From assembly GCA_943912855.1 (NCBI GenBank), contig CALTVC010000003.1, positions 186,001 to 250,000 of the forward strand: a stretch of 64,000 bases of DNA, given 5' to 3'. The DNA comes from an uncultured Flavobacterium sp. GTDB lineage: Bacteria > Bacteroidota > Bacteroidia > Flavobacteriales > Flavobacteriaceae. Under the pieces are notes generated by a model, which was not told the origin of the DNA, ran no database searches, and was given only the letters and a program-made list of their open reading frames with translations. Numbering within the stretch: position 1 is the first letter of the stretch; each line of letters begins with the position of its first letter. This document shows, in pieces, positions 41,839 through 49,255 of this stretch. Both the position numbers and the translations under genes were made by a program.

Positions 41839-42234
41839 CTAAACCCTTTTCCTGTACTGCAACGGCGTTATACCCGTCATGCTTTTGAAGAACTTGGTAA
41901 AGTTGGTAGGTTCGCTATAGCCGAATTTTTGGCCTATATCTGCAATAGACAACGTAGTATCCTTTAGGAGTATTACGGCTTCGGCAAGGATGCGGTCTTC
42001 CATAACCTCACAAACCGATGTATCAAGGGTAAGCTTAAGCGTATTGGTTAAATGCCTCGGGTGGATGAACAGCTTAGCGCCAAAATCCTGCGCGTGGAGC
42101 CTACGTGTTGCCTTGCCACTCATTAGTTCCTCTATATGGTCATCTACGAGTTTCATAAAATCGGCAGTGATTTCGTCCTTGCGTGAAAGAATTTTTTCGG
42201 GGATTTTGTATGTTTTGGCAGTTTGTGTTTCCAT
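41839..42234 (-). CDS. Short AraC-type DNA-binding protein
   Basis: From the start at 42234 (METQTAKTYKIPEK) this 131-residue protein is little more than the AraC/XylS helix-turn-helix pair; the second helix-turn-helix is visible in TLSIADIGQKFGYSEPTNFTKFFKSMTGITPLQYRKR. It lacks a ligand-binding domain. An extended reading up to 42582 would overlap the neighbouring plus-strand gene for most of its extra length and is rejected. It faces the SDR gene downstream, which is a possible target. Confidence 0.83.
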   Translation of the reverse strand: METQTAKTYKIPEKILSRKDEITADFMKLVDDHIEELMSGKATRRLHAQDFGAKLFIHPRHLTNTLKLTLDTSVCEVMEDRILAEAVILLKDTTLSIADIGQKFGYSEPTNFTKFFKSMTGITPLQYRKRV

Positions 42235-42272
42235 AAGGCAGAAGTATACTGCTAAGTTACAAAAGAACTTAC

Positions 42273-42280
42273 TATTTTTG
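42273..42280 (+). promoter_or_regulatory. Putative -7 box (TATTTTTG) right before a start codon
   Basis: An exact TAnnTTTG match lies only 8 bp before the ATG at 42289. A transcript starting the usual few bases after this box would have almost no leader. Confidence 0.5.
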
Positions 42281-42288
42281 CACAACCT

Positions 42289-42912
42289 ATGGCAAAACGA
42301 AACGCTAATACCACCCAGTTGACACTGTTCCCCGAAACGTTGTATGAATACCACATACTGCTTTCGCCCAGTGATGCCGTAAAGGAAGAGGTAGATGGAC
42401 TGAAGCAACAACTGCATGAGCAGATAGGCATCAGCGAAAAAGACCGTACCTCCATAGCGCACATTACCCTGCTGAAAACCGAAGCGTTTGAATCGACCAA
42501 CATGAAGGATTTGGTTAAGAAGGCATTGGCAGGAGAAAGCAAGTTTACCATTAAGGTTAATGGTTACGACCATTTTACGCACGGCGCTACCCGTACCTTA
42601 TACCTGAAACTTGAAAATCCGGAAGCGGTAGACCACATAGCCGTAGCCATAAAGAACCCCGCCAAAAAACGCGCACCTAAACCCAAATATCGCCAAACGA
42701 GTATTATAGATAAACCTGAGCGTAAGCAAAAGTTATCCATGACACCGCACATAACCATAGCCCGTACCATTGCCGAAGCCGACTTTGAACGTATTGACTT
42801 TACCACATTTGAGTACGAAAACGAATGGATATGCGACCGTGTAATCATCCGCCGACGCCTGGCAAATACAGATAAGTTATTTAGCCCTGCCGGAGAAGTG
42901 AAGCTGGGTTAG
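42289..42912 (+). CDS. 2H phosphoesterase (2'-5' RNA ligase-like), second copy
   Basis: This 207-residue protein has the two HxTx motifs of the 2H superfamily, AHITLLKTEAF (about residue 59) and PHITIARTIAEADF (about 149), placing it with LigT/CPDase-type enzymes. It is longer than the copy at 39766 and has an inserted basic stretch between the motifs (KNPAKKRAPKPKYRQTS). It abuts the convergent Fic gene with no gap: its stop at 42910-42912 touches the Fic stop. The two 2H genes are 2 kb apart but not similar enough to look like a recent duplication. Confidence 0.82.
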   Translation: MAKRNANTTQLTLFPETLYEYHILLSPSDAVKEEVDGLKQQLHEQIGISEKDRTSIAHITLLKTEAFESTNMKDLVKKALAGESKFTIKVNGYDHFTHGATRTLYLKLENPEAVDHIAVAIKNPAKKRAPKPKYRQTSIIDKPERKQKLSMTPHITIARTIAEADFERIDFTTFEYENEWICDRVIIRRRLANTDKLFSPAGEVKLG

Positions 42913-44280
42913 TTATAAACTTATATCTTCCCTCACACTTGACAACAACATCTTTATAAAGAGCTTACTTATATTTTTTGCTATGTCACTATTAGGCAAA
43001 AAAGTATATTTAAATTGCTCAGATAAAACTTCATTCAGATTTATTGATATACTAATATCATATGAAGTAGCACTGAATCTGACTTGAACAGTTACTTCAT
43101 ATTGTTTCGGATATTTAGACTTTTTAAGTCCATATTTTTTATGAACCCACTTAATTTCATCAACATCAGTTTCATAAATATCATGCCCAAAGATTTTCAC
43201 TTCTTCGGGTTTGGTAGACCTTTCAAATGGATCCTTAAAAGTTGGAATAATAGATACTGATTTGAAAATCTCCTCTTGATTATTCAAAAATCTTTTCGTT
43301 TTGCTCTCACTAAAAAACTCTTCGAATTGATCGAGATCTTCTTTTATCTTTTTCCAGACATTACTTTCAAATGCTCTATAAACTTCATAAACATTATTTG
43401 GAGACTTAGTAAACTTCTCCGCCTCAAGTTTTTTCTTAAGTAATGTTATCTCTTTATAGACATCATCTTCCTCCTCAATATCCTTACCTTCAATTGCATC
43501 CATAACAAGCTGTTGCGAGCGTAGTACTAAGTCTGCCATAAACGCATCTAACAGCTTCCTGTCGCCACCATAGCCTTGTATGTCGGTAAGGTAAGCGTAA
43601 TAGGAAGCCTTTTCTTTTTCGGTTATCCAAAAGGGTGGATAGCCAAACGAAATCAATATAAGGTTGGTCAGTATACGGGCTGTACGCCCGTTGCCATCAT
43701 AAAACGGATGGATGGTAAGGTATTCTAAATGAAAATCAAAAGCAATGTCCAGCGGATGTTTTACATCTTTCTTTTTACCGTGTTGTACCGCATCTATAGC
43801 GGCATTTGTACGGTTTAGCAAATCATGTATCTTATCGGGTATCAGTTCCCAATCGGTAAAATCAAACTTCTCCCCTTTTCGGTTTATGATATGGTTGTTT
43901 TGTTTTTTCCAATCGCCAACCCTAGCTTTCATCTCGTCAGATTCTTCATACATAATACTGGTATGAATCTGCTTTATACGTGATTCTGAAAGCCTGAGTT
44001 CGCCTTTGCCTACTTTTAAAATCTCTGAAATAACCTCATCATGCCCTTTCATTTCGGCCACGTGCTTATAGGGTTTTTGGTGTACGTCTATATTACCCAC
44101 CATAACACTACGCGTCTCGTCTATGGTAAGTGTATTACCTTCCATACTGTTAGAGGTATAGTTCCACTCGAGTCTGAACTTATAGTTAATTTTCTTCAAC
44201 TGTTCATCCGTAAGCTTGCCATGGGCAGCCACTTTTTCTTTAAGGGAATCTATTTTCAGCTTGGTTTCTTCGTAAGACAT
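42913..44280 (-). CDS. Fic-family protein (probable AMP transferase)
   Basis: The 455-residue protein carries the complete Fic core motif HPFYDGNGRTAR with the catalytic His at residue 191. Earlier is TSNSMEGN (about residues 38-45), the (S/T)xxxE(G/N) motif of the inhibitory helix of class II Fic enzymes, so it should be self-inhibited. The C-terminal 200 or so residues are an unassigned, charged and partly coiled region ending in a small beta-rich segment. The bases coding that part (about 42913-43480) are visibly more AT-rich than the Fic core. The target is unknown. Confidence 0.92.
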   Translation of the reverse strand: MSYEETKLKIDSLKEKVAAHGKLTDEQLKKINYKFRLEWNYTSNSMEGNTLTIDETRSVMVGNIDVHQKPYKHVAEMKGHDEVISEILKVGKGELRLSESRIKQIHTSIMYEESDEMKARVGDWKKQNNHIINRKGEKFDFTDWELIPDKIHDLLNRTNAAIDAVQHGKKKDVKHPLDIAFDFHLEYLTIHPFYDGNGRTARILTNLILISFGYPPFWITEKEKASYYAYLTDIQGYGGDRKLLDAFMADLVLRSQQLVMDAIEGKDIEEEDDVYKEITLLKKKLEAEKFTKSPNNVYEVYRAFESNVWKKIKEDLDQFEEFFSESKTKRFLNNQEEIFKSVSIIPTFKDPFERSTKPEEVKIFGHDIYETDVDEIKWVHKKYGLKKSKYPKQYEVTVQVRFSATSYDISISINLNEVLSEQFKYTFLPNSDIAKNISKLFIKMLLSSVREDISL

Positions 44281-44319
44281 ACAGTGGTAATTTCAGGATA
44301 AAGATAATTAAAAAAGACT

Positions 44320-45156
44320 TTATTGGTCGGCACGCCCAAAAGCACTAGGCTTTATATGCTTCCGTTTTTTAAAGTAATTAGACAAATGACTCTCGTCTGT
44401 AAAGCCAAATTCGTGGGCTATTTGTTTGATGGGCATATTCCTTCCTGCTATACGCTGCTCTATAAGGCGGGTACGTAGGTTGTTTACATAGTCACGGTAC
44501 GTAAGCCCGAAATTCCTTTTAAACCACGCGCTGAAATACGACGGCGCTATGGCGAAATGCCCCGCCACTGCCTTAGTCTGCACCTTATCCGGGTAATAAA
44601 TATTTTGGTGGATGTATGAAATCAGCTGGCTGTTATCGAACCTGTTCGTATCGGTATCGAGTTGCATTTTTTCCATGGCTTCTTTCAGCAAACCAAAAAT
44701 TGACAAGACCTGAAAAAATATAATGGGCGAAGTTGAAATATCTATTCTGCCACGGTATGCCGTAATATTATTTACAGTGTTCTTTAATATGGTATGGCAG
44801 TCATCACCGAGTTGCAGTACGTTTTCCTTCAGTACCCTGTTGCGCATAAACTGCTCGGGGGTATTCATAAGCATATCGTCTGAATACAGGTTTTTCTTAC
44901 TACTGAAGTAACTATCAGTAAACTTTATGAATACAAAACGGGTACTACTGTGTATGTCGAAATAATGGTTATCATCTGGCGAAAGCGCAAATAAATCACC
45001 CGTTTTATACGCAAGCCTATTATCATTTATATGATGTATCCCTTTACCTTTTACTATGTAAATCAGCTCATAATAGGTATGGCTATGCACCGGAAGGTGG
45101 AATTTTTCTTCCTCAAACTCATCGAGTAAAAGTGATTCAAACTGATTAAGTTTCAT
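44320..45156 (-). CDS. AraC-family transcriptional regulator with N-terminal cupin
   Basis: The 278-residue regulator has an N-terminal cupin-like sensing domain (HSHTYYELIYIVKGKGIHHIND, about residues 23-45) and a C-terminal helix-turn-helix pair (about 180-278; FGFTDESHLSNYFKKRK is the second recognition helix). It diverges from the MFS gene with 97 bp between start codons, the classical arrangement for a transporter controlled by its neighbour. The inducer is unknown. Confidence 0.88.
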   Translation of the reverse strand: MKLNQFESLLLDEFEEEKFHLPVHSHTYYELIYIVKGKGIHHINDNRLAYKTGDLFALSPDDNHYFDIHSSTRFVFIKFTDSYFSSKKNLYSDDMLMNTPEQFMRNRVLKENVLQLGDDCHTILKNTVNNITAYRGRIDISTSPIIFFQVLSIFGLLKEAMEKMQLDTDTNRFDNSQLISYIHQNIYYPDKVQTKAVAGHFAIAPSYFSAWFKRNFGLTYRDYVNNLRTRLIEQRIAGRNMPIKQIAHEFGFTDESHLSNYFKKRKHIKPSAFGRADQ

Positions 45157-45181
45157 ATAATTTATTTACAAGTTTGTATTT

Positions 45182-45221
45182 CAAAGTTACAACTAAAATA
45201 TACACTTGCACATTATCTTTG
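45182..45221. promoter_or_regulatory. Divergent -7 boxes for the AraC-type and MFS genes
   Basis: TAACTTTG on the minus strand (45182-45189) faces the regulator gene. TATCTTTG on the plus strand (45214-45221) faces the MFS gene. Both match TAnnTTTG exactly. The 24 bp between the boxes could hold an operator. Confidence 0.55.
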
Positions 45222-45253
45222 CTTCTTTTTGTAGTCAATTACAACTCACACCC

Positions 45254-46441
45254 ATGAAACTAAGTCTTCTTCCCCTCGCCTTAGGCGGACTCACCATTGG
45301 CATCACTGAATTTGTGGTGATGGGCATGCTCCCGGACATTGCCAAAGATATTAACGTAACCATACCCGAAGCCGGGCACTTTATAGCCGCTTACGCACTT
45401 GGCGTTGTAGTAGGCGCTCCCCTGCTTGTTATAGCCGGTAGAAACATACCTCCTAAAAAAATGCTTACCATTCTTGCCCTTATGCTTACGGTATTCAATG
45501 CATTGAGTATTATAGCGCCGGGTTACAACCTGCTAGTTGCTTCACGATTTTTATCGGGGTTGCCACATGGGGCATTTTTTGGCGTAGGCGCCGTGGTAGC
45601 CAGCCGCATTGCAGATAAAGGCAAGGAAGCACAGAGCATAGCCATAATGTTTAGCGGCCTTACTATAGCCAATGTTATAGGCGTTCCGCTGGGTACATGG
45701 ATAGGCCACAACCTTAGTTGGAGGTATACGTTTGTAATCATAGCCGCCATAGGGCTCATTACTACAATAAGCATGATGATGTATATGCCAACACTAAACA
45801 ATGAAGAAAACGCCCCAATGCGTACGCAAATCGCCTTTTTTAGTAAGTTTAAGGCATGGCTAATCATGTTTATTACCGCGATAGGCTTCGGCGGACTATT
45901 CTGTTGGATAAGCTACATAGCACCACTGCTTACAGACATATCTGGCTTTGATGCAGAAAATGTACCTTACATAATGATGCTTGCCGGACTGGGCATGGTA
46001 GCAGGTAACTTTTTGGGCGCACGCCTTACCGATAGGTTTAGTCCTGCAAAAATACTTTTGGCACTACTCATAGCTATGGGCGCTACGCTCACTGCTGTTT
46101 ACTTTCTTTCGGCAAACCAGTACATATCGCTGGTACTTGTATTCTTAACCGGATGCATAGCATTTACGCTGATTGCGCCTATTAATATTATAACCATACA
46201 AACCGCGGTGGGTGCCGAAATGATAGCCTCTGCTGCGTTACAAGCGTCTTTTAACATAGGTAATGCACTGGGTGCTTTCCTGGGCGGGTTACCGCTTGTT
46301 ATGGGATACAGCTACGCAAGCCCTAATCTGGTGGGTGTAACTATGGCACTGATAGGAGCTTCGGCTACTGCATTGTTCATAAAAATCACTCCGGCAAGCG
46401 AGCTGGCTGTAAGTGCAGACAAACCGATAGCAATGCACTAA
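45254..46441 (+). CDS. MFS efflux transporter (sugar/drug exporter type)
   Basis: The start at 45254 (MKLSLLPLALGGLTIG) gives a 395-residue, twelve-helix transporter; an upstream ATG at 45206 would add 16 residues with no family match. It belongs to the arabinose-efflux-like (AraJ/YdhP) branch of the major facilitator superfamily, judged by the N-terminal GITEFVVMGMLPDIAKD and RFLSGLPHGAFFGVG segments. Such proteins export sugars, drugs or metabolites. It diverges from an AraC-type regulator and is followed by another. Confidence 0.88.
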   Translation: MKLSLLPLALGGLTIGITEFVVMGMLPDIAKDINVTIPEAGHFIAAYALGVVVGAPLLVIAGRNIPPKKMLTILALMLTVFNALSIIAPGYNLLVASRFLSGLPHGAFFGVGAVVASRIADKGKEAQSIAIMFSGLTIANVIGVPLGTWIGHNLSWRYTFVIIAAIGLITTISMMMYMPTLNNEENAPMRTQIAFFSKFKAWLIMFITAIGFGGLFCWISYIAPLLTDISGFDAENVPYIMMLAGLGMVAGNFLGARLTDRFSPAKILLALLIAMGATLTAVYFLSANQYISLVLVFLTGCIAFTLIAPINIITIQTAVGAEMIASAALQASFNIGNALGAFLGGLPLVMGYSYASPNLVGVTMALIGASATALFIKITPASELAVSADKPIAMH

Positions 46442-46455
46442 TTTTTTTGGGTTTA

Positions 46456-46545
46456 TTACAATACCGCTTATTGACTTTTGGCACAGGAAATCATACATTA
46501 GCTGTATGGATAAAATACCTGTACGGCATATAAGCGGTATTGTAA
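46456..46545. repeat. 16-bp perfect inverted repeat around an AraC gene start
   Basis: The arms TTACAATACCGCTTAT (46456-46471) and ATAAGCGGTATTGTAA (46530-46545) are exact complements, 58 nt apart. A smaller inverted repeat CATACA (46492-46497)/TGTATG (46503-46508) lies between them and includes the start codon at 46506. The right arm is inside the coding frame. Confidence 0.75.
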
Positions 46546-47369
46546 AAGAACCCGAACTTTCCGGAAACTTCAGCATTCGTAAGATTGAAGAAGTACTTTC
46601 GGGAGGTACATTTATACAGGAACTGCACCGACACAGTTTCTATTTTATCCTGATAATAAACCAGGGCAGTGGTGAACACATCATTGATTTTACCCCTTAC
46701 CCGGTAGTCCCCGGTTCGGTATTTTTCATGAGGCCGGGACAGGTACATCGGCTTCAGCTGGGGCATACCACCACAGGTTACCTGATTCAGTTTAACAACG
46801 AATTTTATAATCCGCAGGAAAAGACTTCAAGAGACATTCTCAACCATTTAGGCAACCGCACCTATTGTAAACTTAATGAGGGTAGATTTTTGGCAACCTT
46901 TGCCATATTGCAATCTATTTATGACGAAAGCGCTGTACAAGACACACTGCACCAACAGGCAATACAGTCATGGCTGGACTTATTACTGATAGATCTTTTC
47001 AGACAGGGATGCAATTGTGGTAACTGTAATCAAAATCGCGGAGATTATGCTTACCGTAAACTGGAAGAATTGGTAAGCCTTGTAAATACACATTTGGCAG
47101 AAAACAAACAGGTGAATTTTTATGCCGATAAAATGAATCTTACTCCCTATCAGTTAAACGCGGTTATAAAAACAACAATCGGGAAAACGTTTAGCGGACT
47201 GGTTACAGATACCGTTATGCTCGAAGCCAAAAGACAATTACTCGCTACTTCAAACCAAATCAACCATATTGCTTTAGACCTGGGTTACGAAGACGTATCT
47301 TACTTCATTCGCTTTTTTAAAAAACACACAGGGCACTCACCCGAAGCTTTCAGGAATAATTTTAAATAA
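46506..47369 (+). CDS. AraC-family transcriptional regulator
   Basis: The 287-residue regulator has a cupin-type N-terminal domain (GGTFIQELHRHSFYFILIINQGSGEHIID, about residues 35-63) and a C-terminal helix-turn-helix region (second half in VSYFIRFFKKHTGHSPEAFR). An odd Cys run (GCNCGNCNQNRG, about 165-176) sits between the two domains and could bind metal. The gene starts inside a perfect 16-bp inverted repeat. It lies before a redox cluster (small membrane protein, thioredoxin-reductase-like enzyme, SDR) and may regulate it. Confidence 0.87.
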   Translation: MDKIPVRHISGIVKEPELSGNFSIRKIEEVLSGGTFIQELHRHSFYFILIINQGSGEHIIDFTPYPVVPGSVFFMRPGQVHRLQLGHTTTGYLIQFNNEFYNPQEKTSRDILNHLGNRTYCKLNEGRFLATFAILQSIYDESAVQDTLHQQAIQSWLDLLLIDLFRQGCNCGNCNQNRGDYAYRKLEELVSLVNTHLAENKQVNFYADKMNLTPYQLNAVIKTTIGKTFSGLVTDTVMLEAKRQLLATSNQINHIALDLGYEDVSYFIRFFKKHTGHSPEAFRNNFK

Positions 47370-47418
47370 GTCCTGTACAACTCCATTTTTGTCCTGTTTC
47401 TACGGCAAACAACCATGC

Positions 47419-47426
47419 TACTTTTG
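47419..47426 (+). promoter_or_regulatory. Putative -7 box (TACTTTTG) of the small redox cluster
   Basis: An exact TAnnTTTG match lies 42 bp before the start at 47468. TGTTT stands about 19 bp upstream in the -33 position, a partial match. Confidence 0.5.
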
Positions 47427-47467
47427 TACTGTATTTTAATAGTCAATAAAAGTAAACGAATGTAACC

Positions 47468-47698
47468 ATGAAACACAAAATCAAGATAATACAGTCGATA
47501 AAAATATGGTGTGCAATATACCCCTCCATTACACTCTTTCTATTTCTTTTCGGCACACATCTTAAAATGTTGCCACTATATGTTCAGACATTTTTACTTA
47601 CTGTACTTTTAGTTCCTTTCGTTGTTTTTTCAGGAATACCCATTTTAGACTTCTTTCTGAAATTAACCCAACAAAAAATGACACAGTATGGAAAATAG
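47468..47698 (+). CDS. Small membrane protein, DUF2798-like possible
   Basis: This 76-residue hydrophobic protein has two predicted membrane segments (about residues 14-34 and 39-64). Its size and the two-helix pattern recall DUF2798, but the match is by look only. Its stop overlaps the start of the next gene by 11 bp (ATGGAAAATAG read in two frames), which implies translational coupling. It heads a rightward cluster with the thioredoxin-reductase-like gene and an SDR. Confidence 0.7.
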   Translation: MKHKIKIIQSIKIWCAIYPSITLFLFLFGTHLKMLPLYVQTFLLTVLLVPFVVFSGIPILDFFLKLTQQKMTQYGK

Positions 47699-48596
47699 GA
47701 ACATTTACGATGCCATTATTATTGGCGGAAGTTATTCAGGACTGGCAGCTGCAATGGCGCTGGGCAGAGCCTTAAAAAATGTATTGGTACTCGATGCAGG
47801 ATTGCCGTGTAACAGGCAAACACCGCACTCCCACAACTTCCTTACAAACGACGGAAAAACCCCGGCAGAAATAGCCACCATAGCAAAACAGCAGGTACTG
47901 GAATACCCTACCGTGGCTTTCTTTAACGATATGGTTACCGATGCCATAAAAACTGAAGTTGGCTTTGATGTGAGTCTTATGAATGGGGAAACATTTTCTG
48001 CCAAAAAGCTCATTTTCGCAACGGGAATTAAAGACATTTTTCCCAATATACCCGGTCTTGAAGCATGTTGGGGTATATCTGTGTTGCACTGCCCCTACTG
48101 CCACGGTTATGAGGTTAAAGGCCTGCCTACGGCAATACTTAATAACGGAGAAACAGGTTTTGAAATTGCAAGGCTCATTCGCAACTGGACAGATGATCTC
48201 ACCATTGTAACCAACGGCACTGCTACTTTCTCTGAAGAACAATGGTATTTTATCAAAGCTCAAAACATCAAAGTAAAGCAAGAGGAGATAACCGGATTAA
48301 ACCATAATAAAGGTTATATATCCGGAATTACTTTTTCTGATGGCTCGGCATTAGCTGTAAAAGTGGCCTATACAAGAGTTCCTTTTGTACAACACAGCCT
48401 GCTACCCGAAAAACTGGGTTGTGAAATCACTCCCGAAGGATACATAAAAACAAATCCTATGCAACAAACAACCGTAAACGGCATTTATGCGTGTGGGGAT
48501 AGCATCAGTCCTATGAGGGCAGTAGCCCATGCCGTATTTACCGGAACTATGGCAGGCATAAGCGCAAGCAAGGAACTGATCTTTGAGAACTATTAA
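47688..48596 (+). CDS. Thioredoxin-reductase-like NAD(P)/FAD oxidoreductase
   Basis: This 302-residue two-domain flavoenzyme has the FAD motif GGSYSGLAAAMAL (about residues 13-25) and a redox-active disulfide motif CPYC in LHCPYCHGYEV (about 131-140). In the second Rossmann fold the nucleotide loop reads LNNGETGFEIA rather than GxGxxG, as in the Bacteroidota branch of this family. The C-terminal YACGDSISPMRAVAHAVFTG contains the FAD-binding GD. It may reduce a thioredoxin-like or other disulfide partner. Its start overlaps the small upstream gene. Confidence 0.88.
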   Translation: MENRNIYDAIIIGGSYSGLAAAMALGRALKNVLVLDAGLPCNRQTPHSHNFLTNDGKTPAEIATIAKQQVLEYPTVAFFNDMVTDAIKTEVGFDVSLMNGETFSAKKLIFATGIKDIFPNIPGLEACWGISVLHCPYCHGYEVKGLPTAILNNGETGFEIARLIRNWTDDLTIVTNGTATFSEEQWYFIKAQNIKVKQEEITGLNHNKGYISGITFSDGSALAVKVAYTRVPFVQHSLLPEKLGCEITPEGYIKTNPMQQTTVNGIYACGDSISPMRAVAHAVFTGTMAGISASKELIFENY

Positions 48597-48607
48597 ATAC
48601 CATACAC

Positions 48608-49201
48608 ATGAAAATAATTATTGTAGGAGCTTCGGGCACCATGGGGCAACACCTTGTACAACAACTTAAAACCGAACACGAAATAATAACTGCAGGTTCC
48701 CGTAGTGGCGATATACTTGTAAATATTACCAATGTACAATCTATAGAAAATATGTACCAGCAGGCAGGTTCGTTTGATGCTCTTGTTTGTACAGCCGGAC
48801 CTACTTACGTAGGCCCCTGGGATAGCCTTAACGACGAGCAGTTTCGCATAGGCGTAAATGGCAAAATGATGGGACAAATAAACCTTGTACTCATTGGCCA
48901 ACATTATATAAACCCCAAAGGATCTTTTACACTTATAACAGGCGCATTAACGCATACACCACAGCGTAACTTTGCCAATGCTTCCGCCGCAAACGGAGCC
49001 GTTGAAGGTTTTGTGAGAGGTGCAGCAATAGAATTAGAAAACAACATTCGGATTAACGCTGTGGCACCGGGAGTAATTGAGAACTCCCCTCAGTATTTCC
49101 CATACTTTCCCGGGGAAGTACCCACAACAATGAAAGCCCTGGAATACGCTTTCCAGAAGAGCATTTTCGGACCTTCAACCGGTGAAATCATTGCCGTATA
49201 A
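48608..49201 (+). CDS. Short SDR-family protein with degenerate active site
   Basis: The 197-residue protein starts with a normal Rossmann motif (IIVGASGTMGQHL). The usual YxxxK catalytic pair is not seen; the equivalent region reads NASAANGAVEGFVRGAA, with no Tyr and no Lys. Some SDR-like proteins of about 200 residues share this SAANGAVEGFVRAAA pattern, so it may be a distinct subfamily with another mechanism or a binding role. It follows the thioredoxin-reductase-like gene by 11 bp and ends before a bidirectional terminator. Confidence 0.8.
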   Translation: MKIIIVGASGTMGQHLVQQLKTEHEIITAGSRSGDILVNITNVQSIENMYQQAGSFDALVCTAGPTYVGPWDSLNDEQFRIGVNGKMMGQINLVLIGQHYINPKGSFTLITGALTHTPQRNFANASAANGAVEGFVRGAAIELENNIRINAVAPGVIENSPQYFPYFPGEVPTTMKALEYAFQKSIFGPSTGEIIAV

Positions 49202-49204
49202 ACA

Positions 49205-49236
49205 AAAAAATGGCTGCCAGTAGGCAGCCATTTTTC
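49205..49236. terminator. Bidirectional intrinsic terminator
   Basis: An 11-bp perfect stem (AAATGGCTGCC and GGCAGCCATTT) and a 4-nt loop are flanked by A and T runs. It serves the convergent genes ending at 49201 and 49256. Confidence 0.92.
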
Positions 49237-49255
49237 ATATATGGTTAAGGATATA

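Noticed and set aside
42235..42582. N-terminal extension of the short AraC gene
   Set aside because: Its upstream codons overlap the well-supported 2H gene on the other strand, and the added sequence is unlike any AraC domain.
40893..49201. Accessory region as a mobile island
   Set aside because: No integrase, transposase, tRNA-adjacent repeat or att-like direct repeats are visible around it; only the AT-rich end of the Fic gene hints at transfer.
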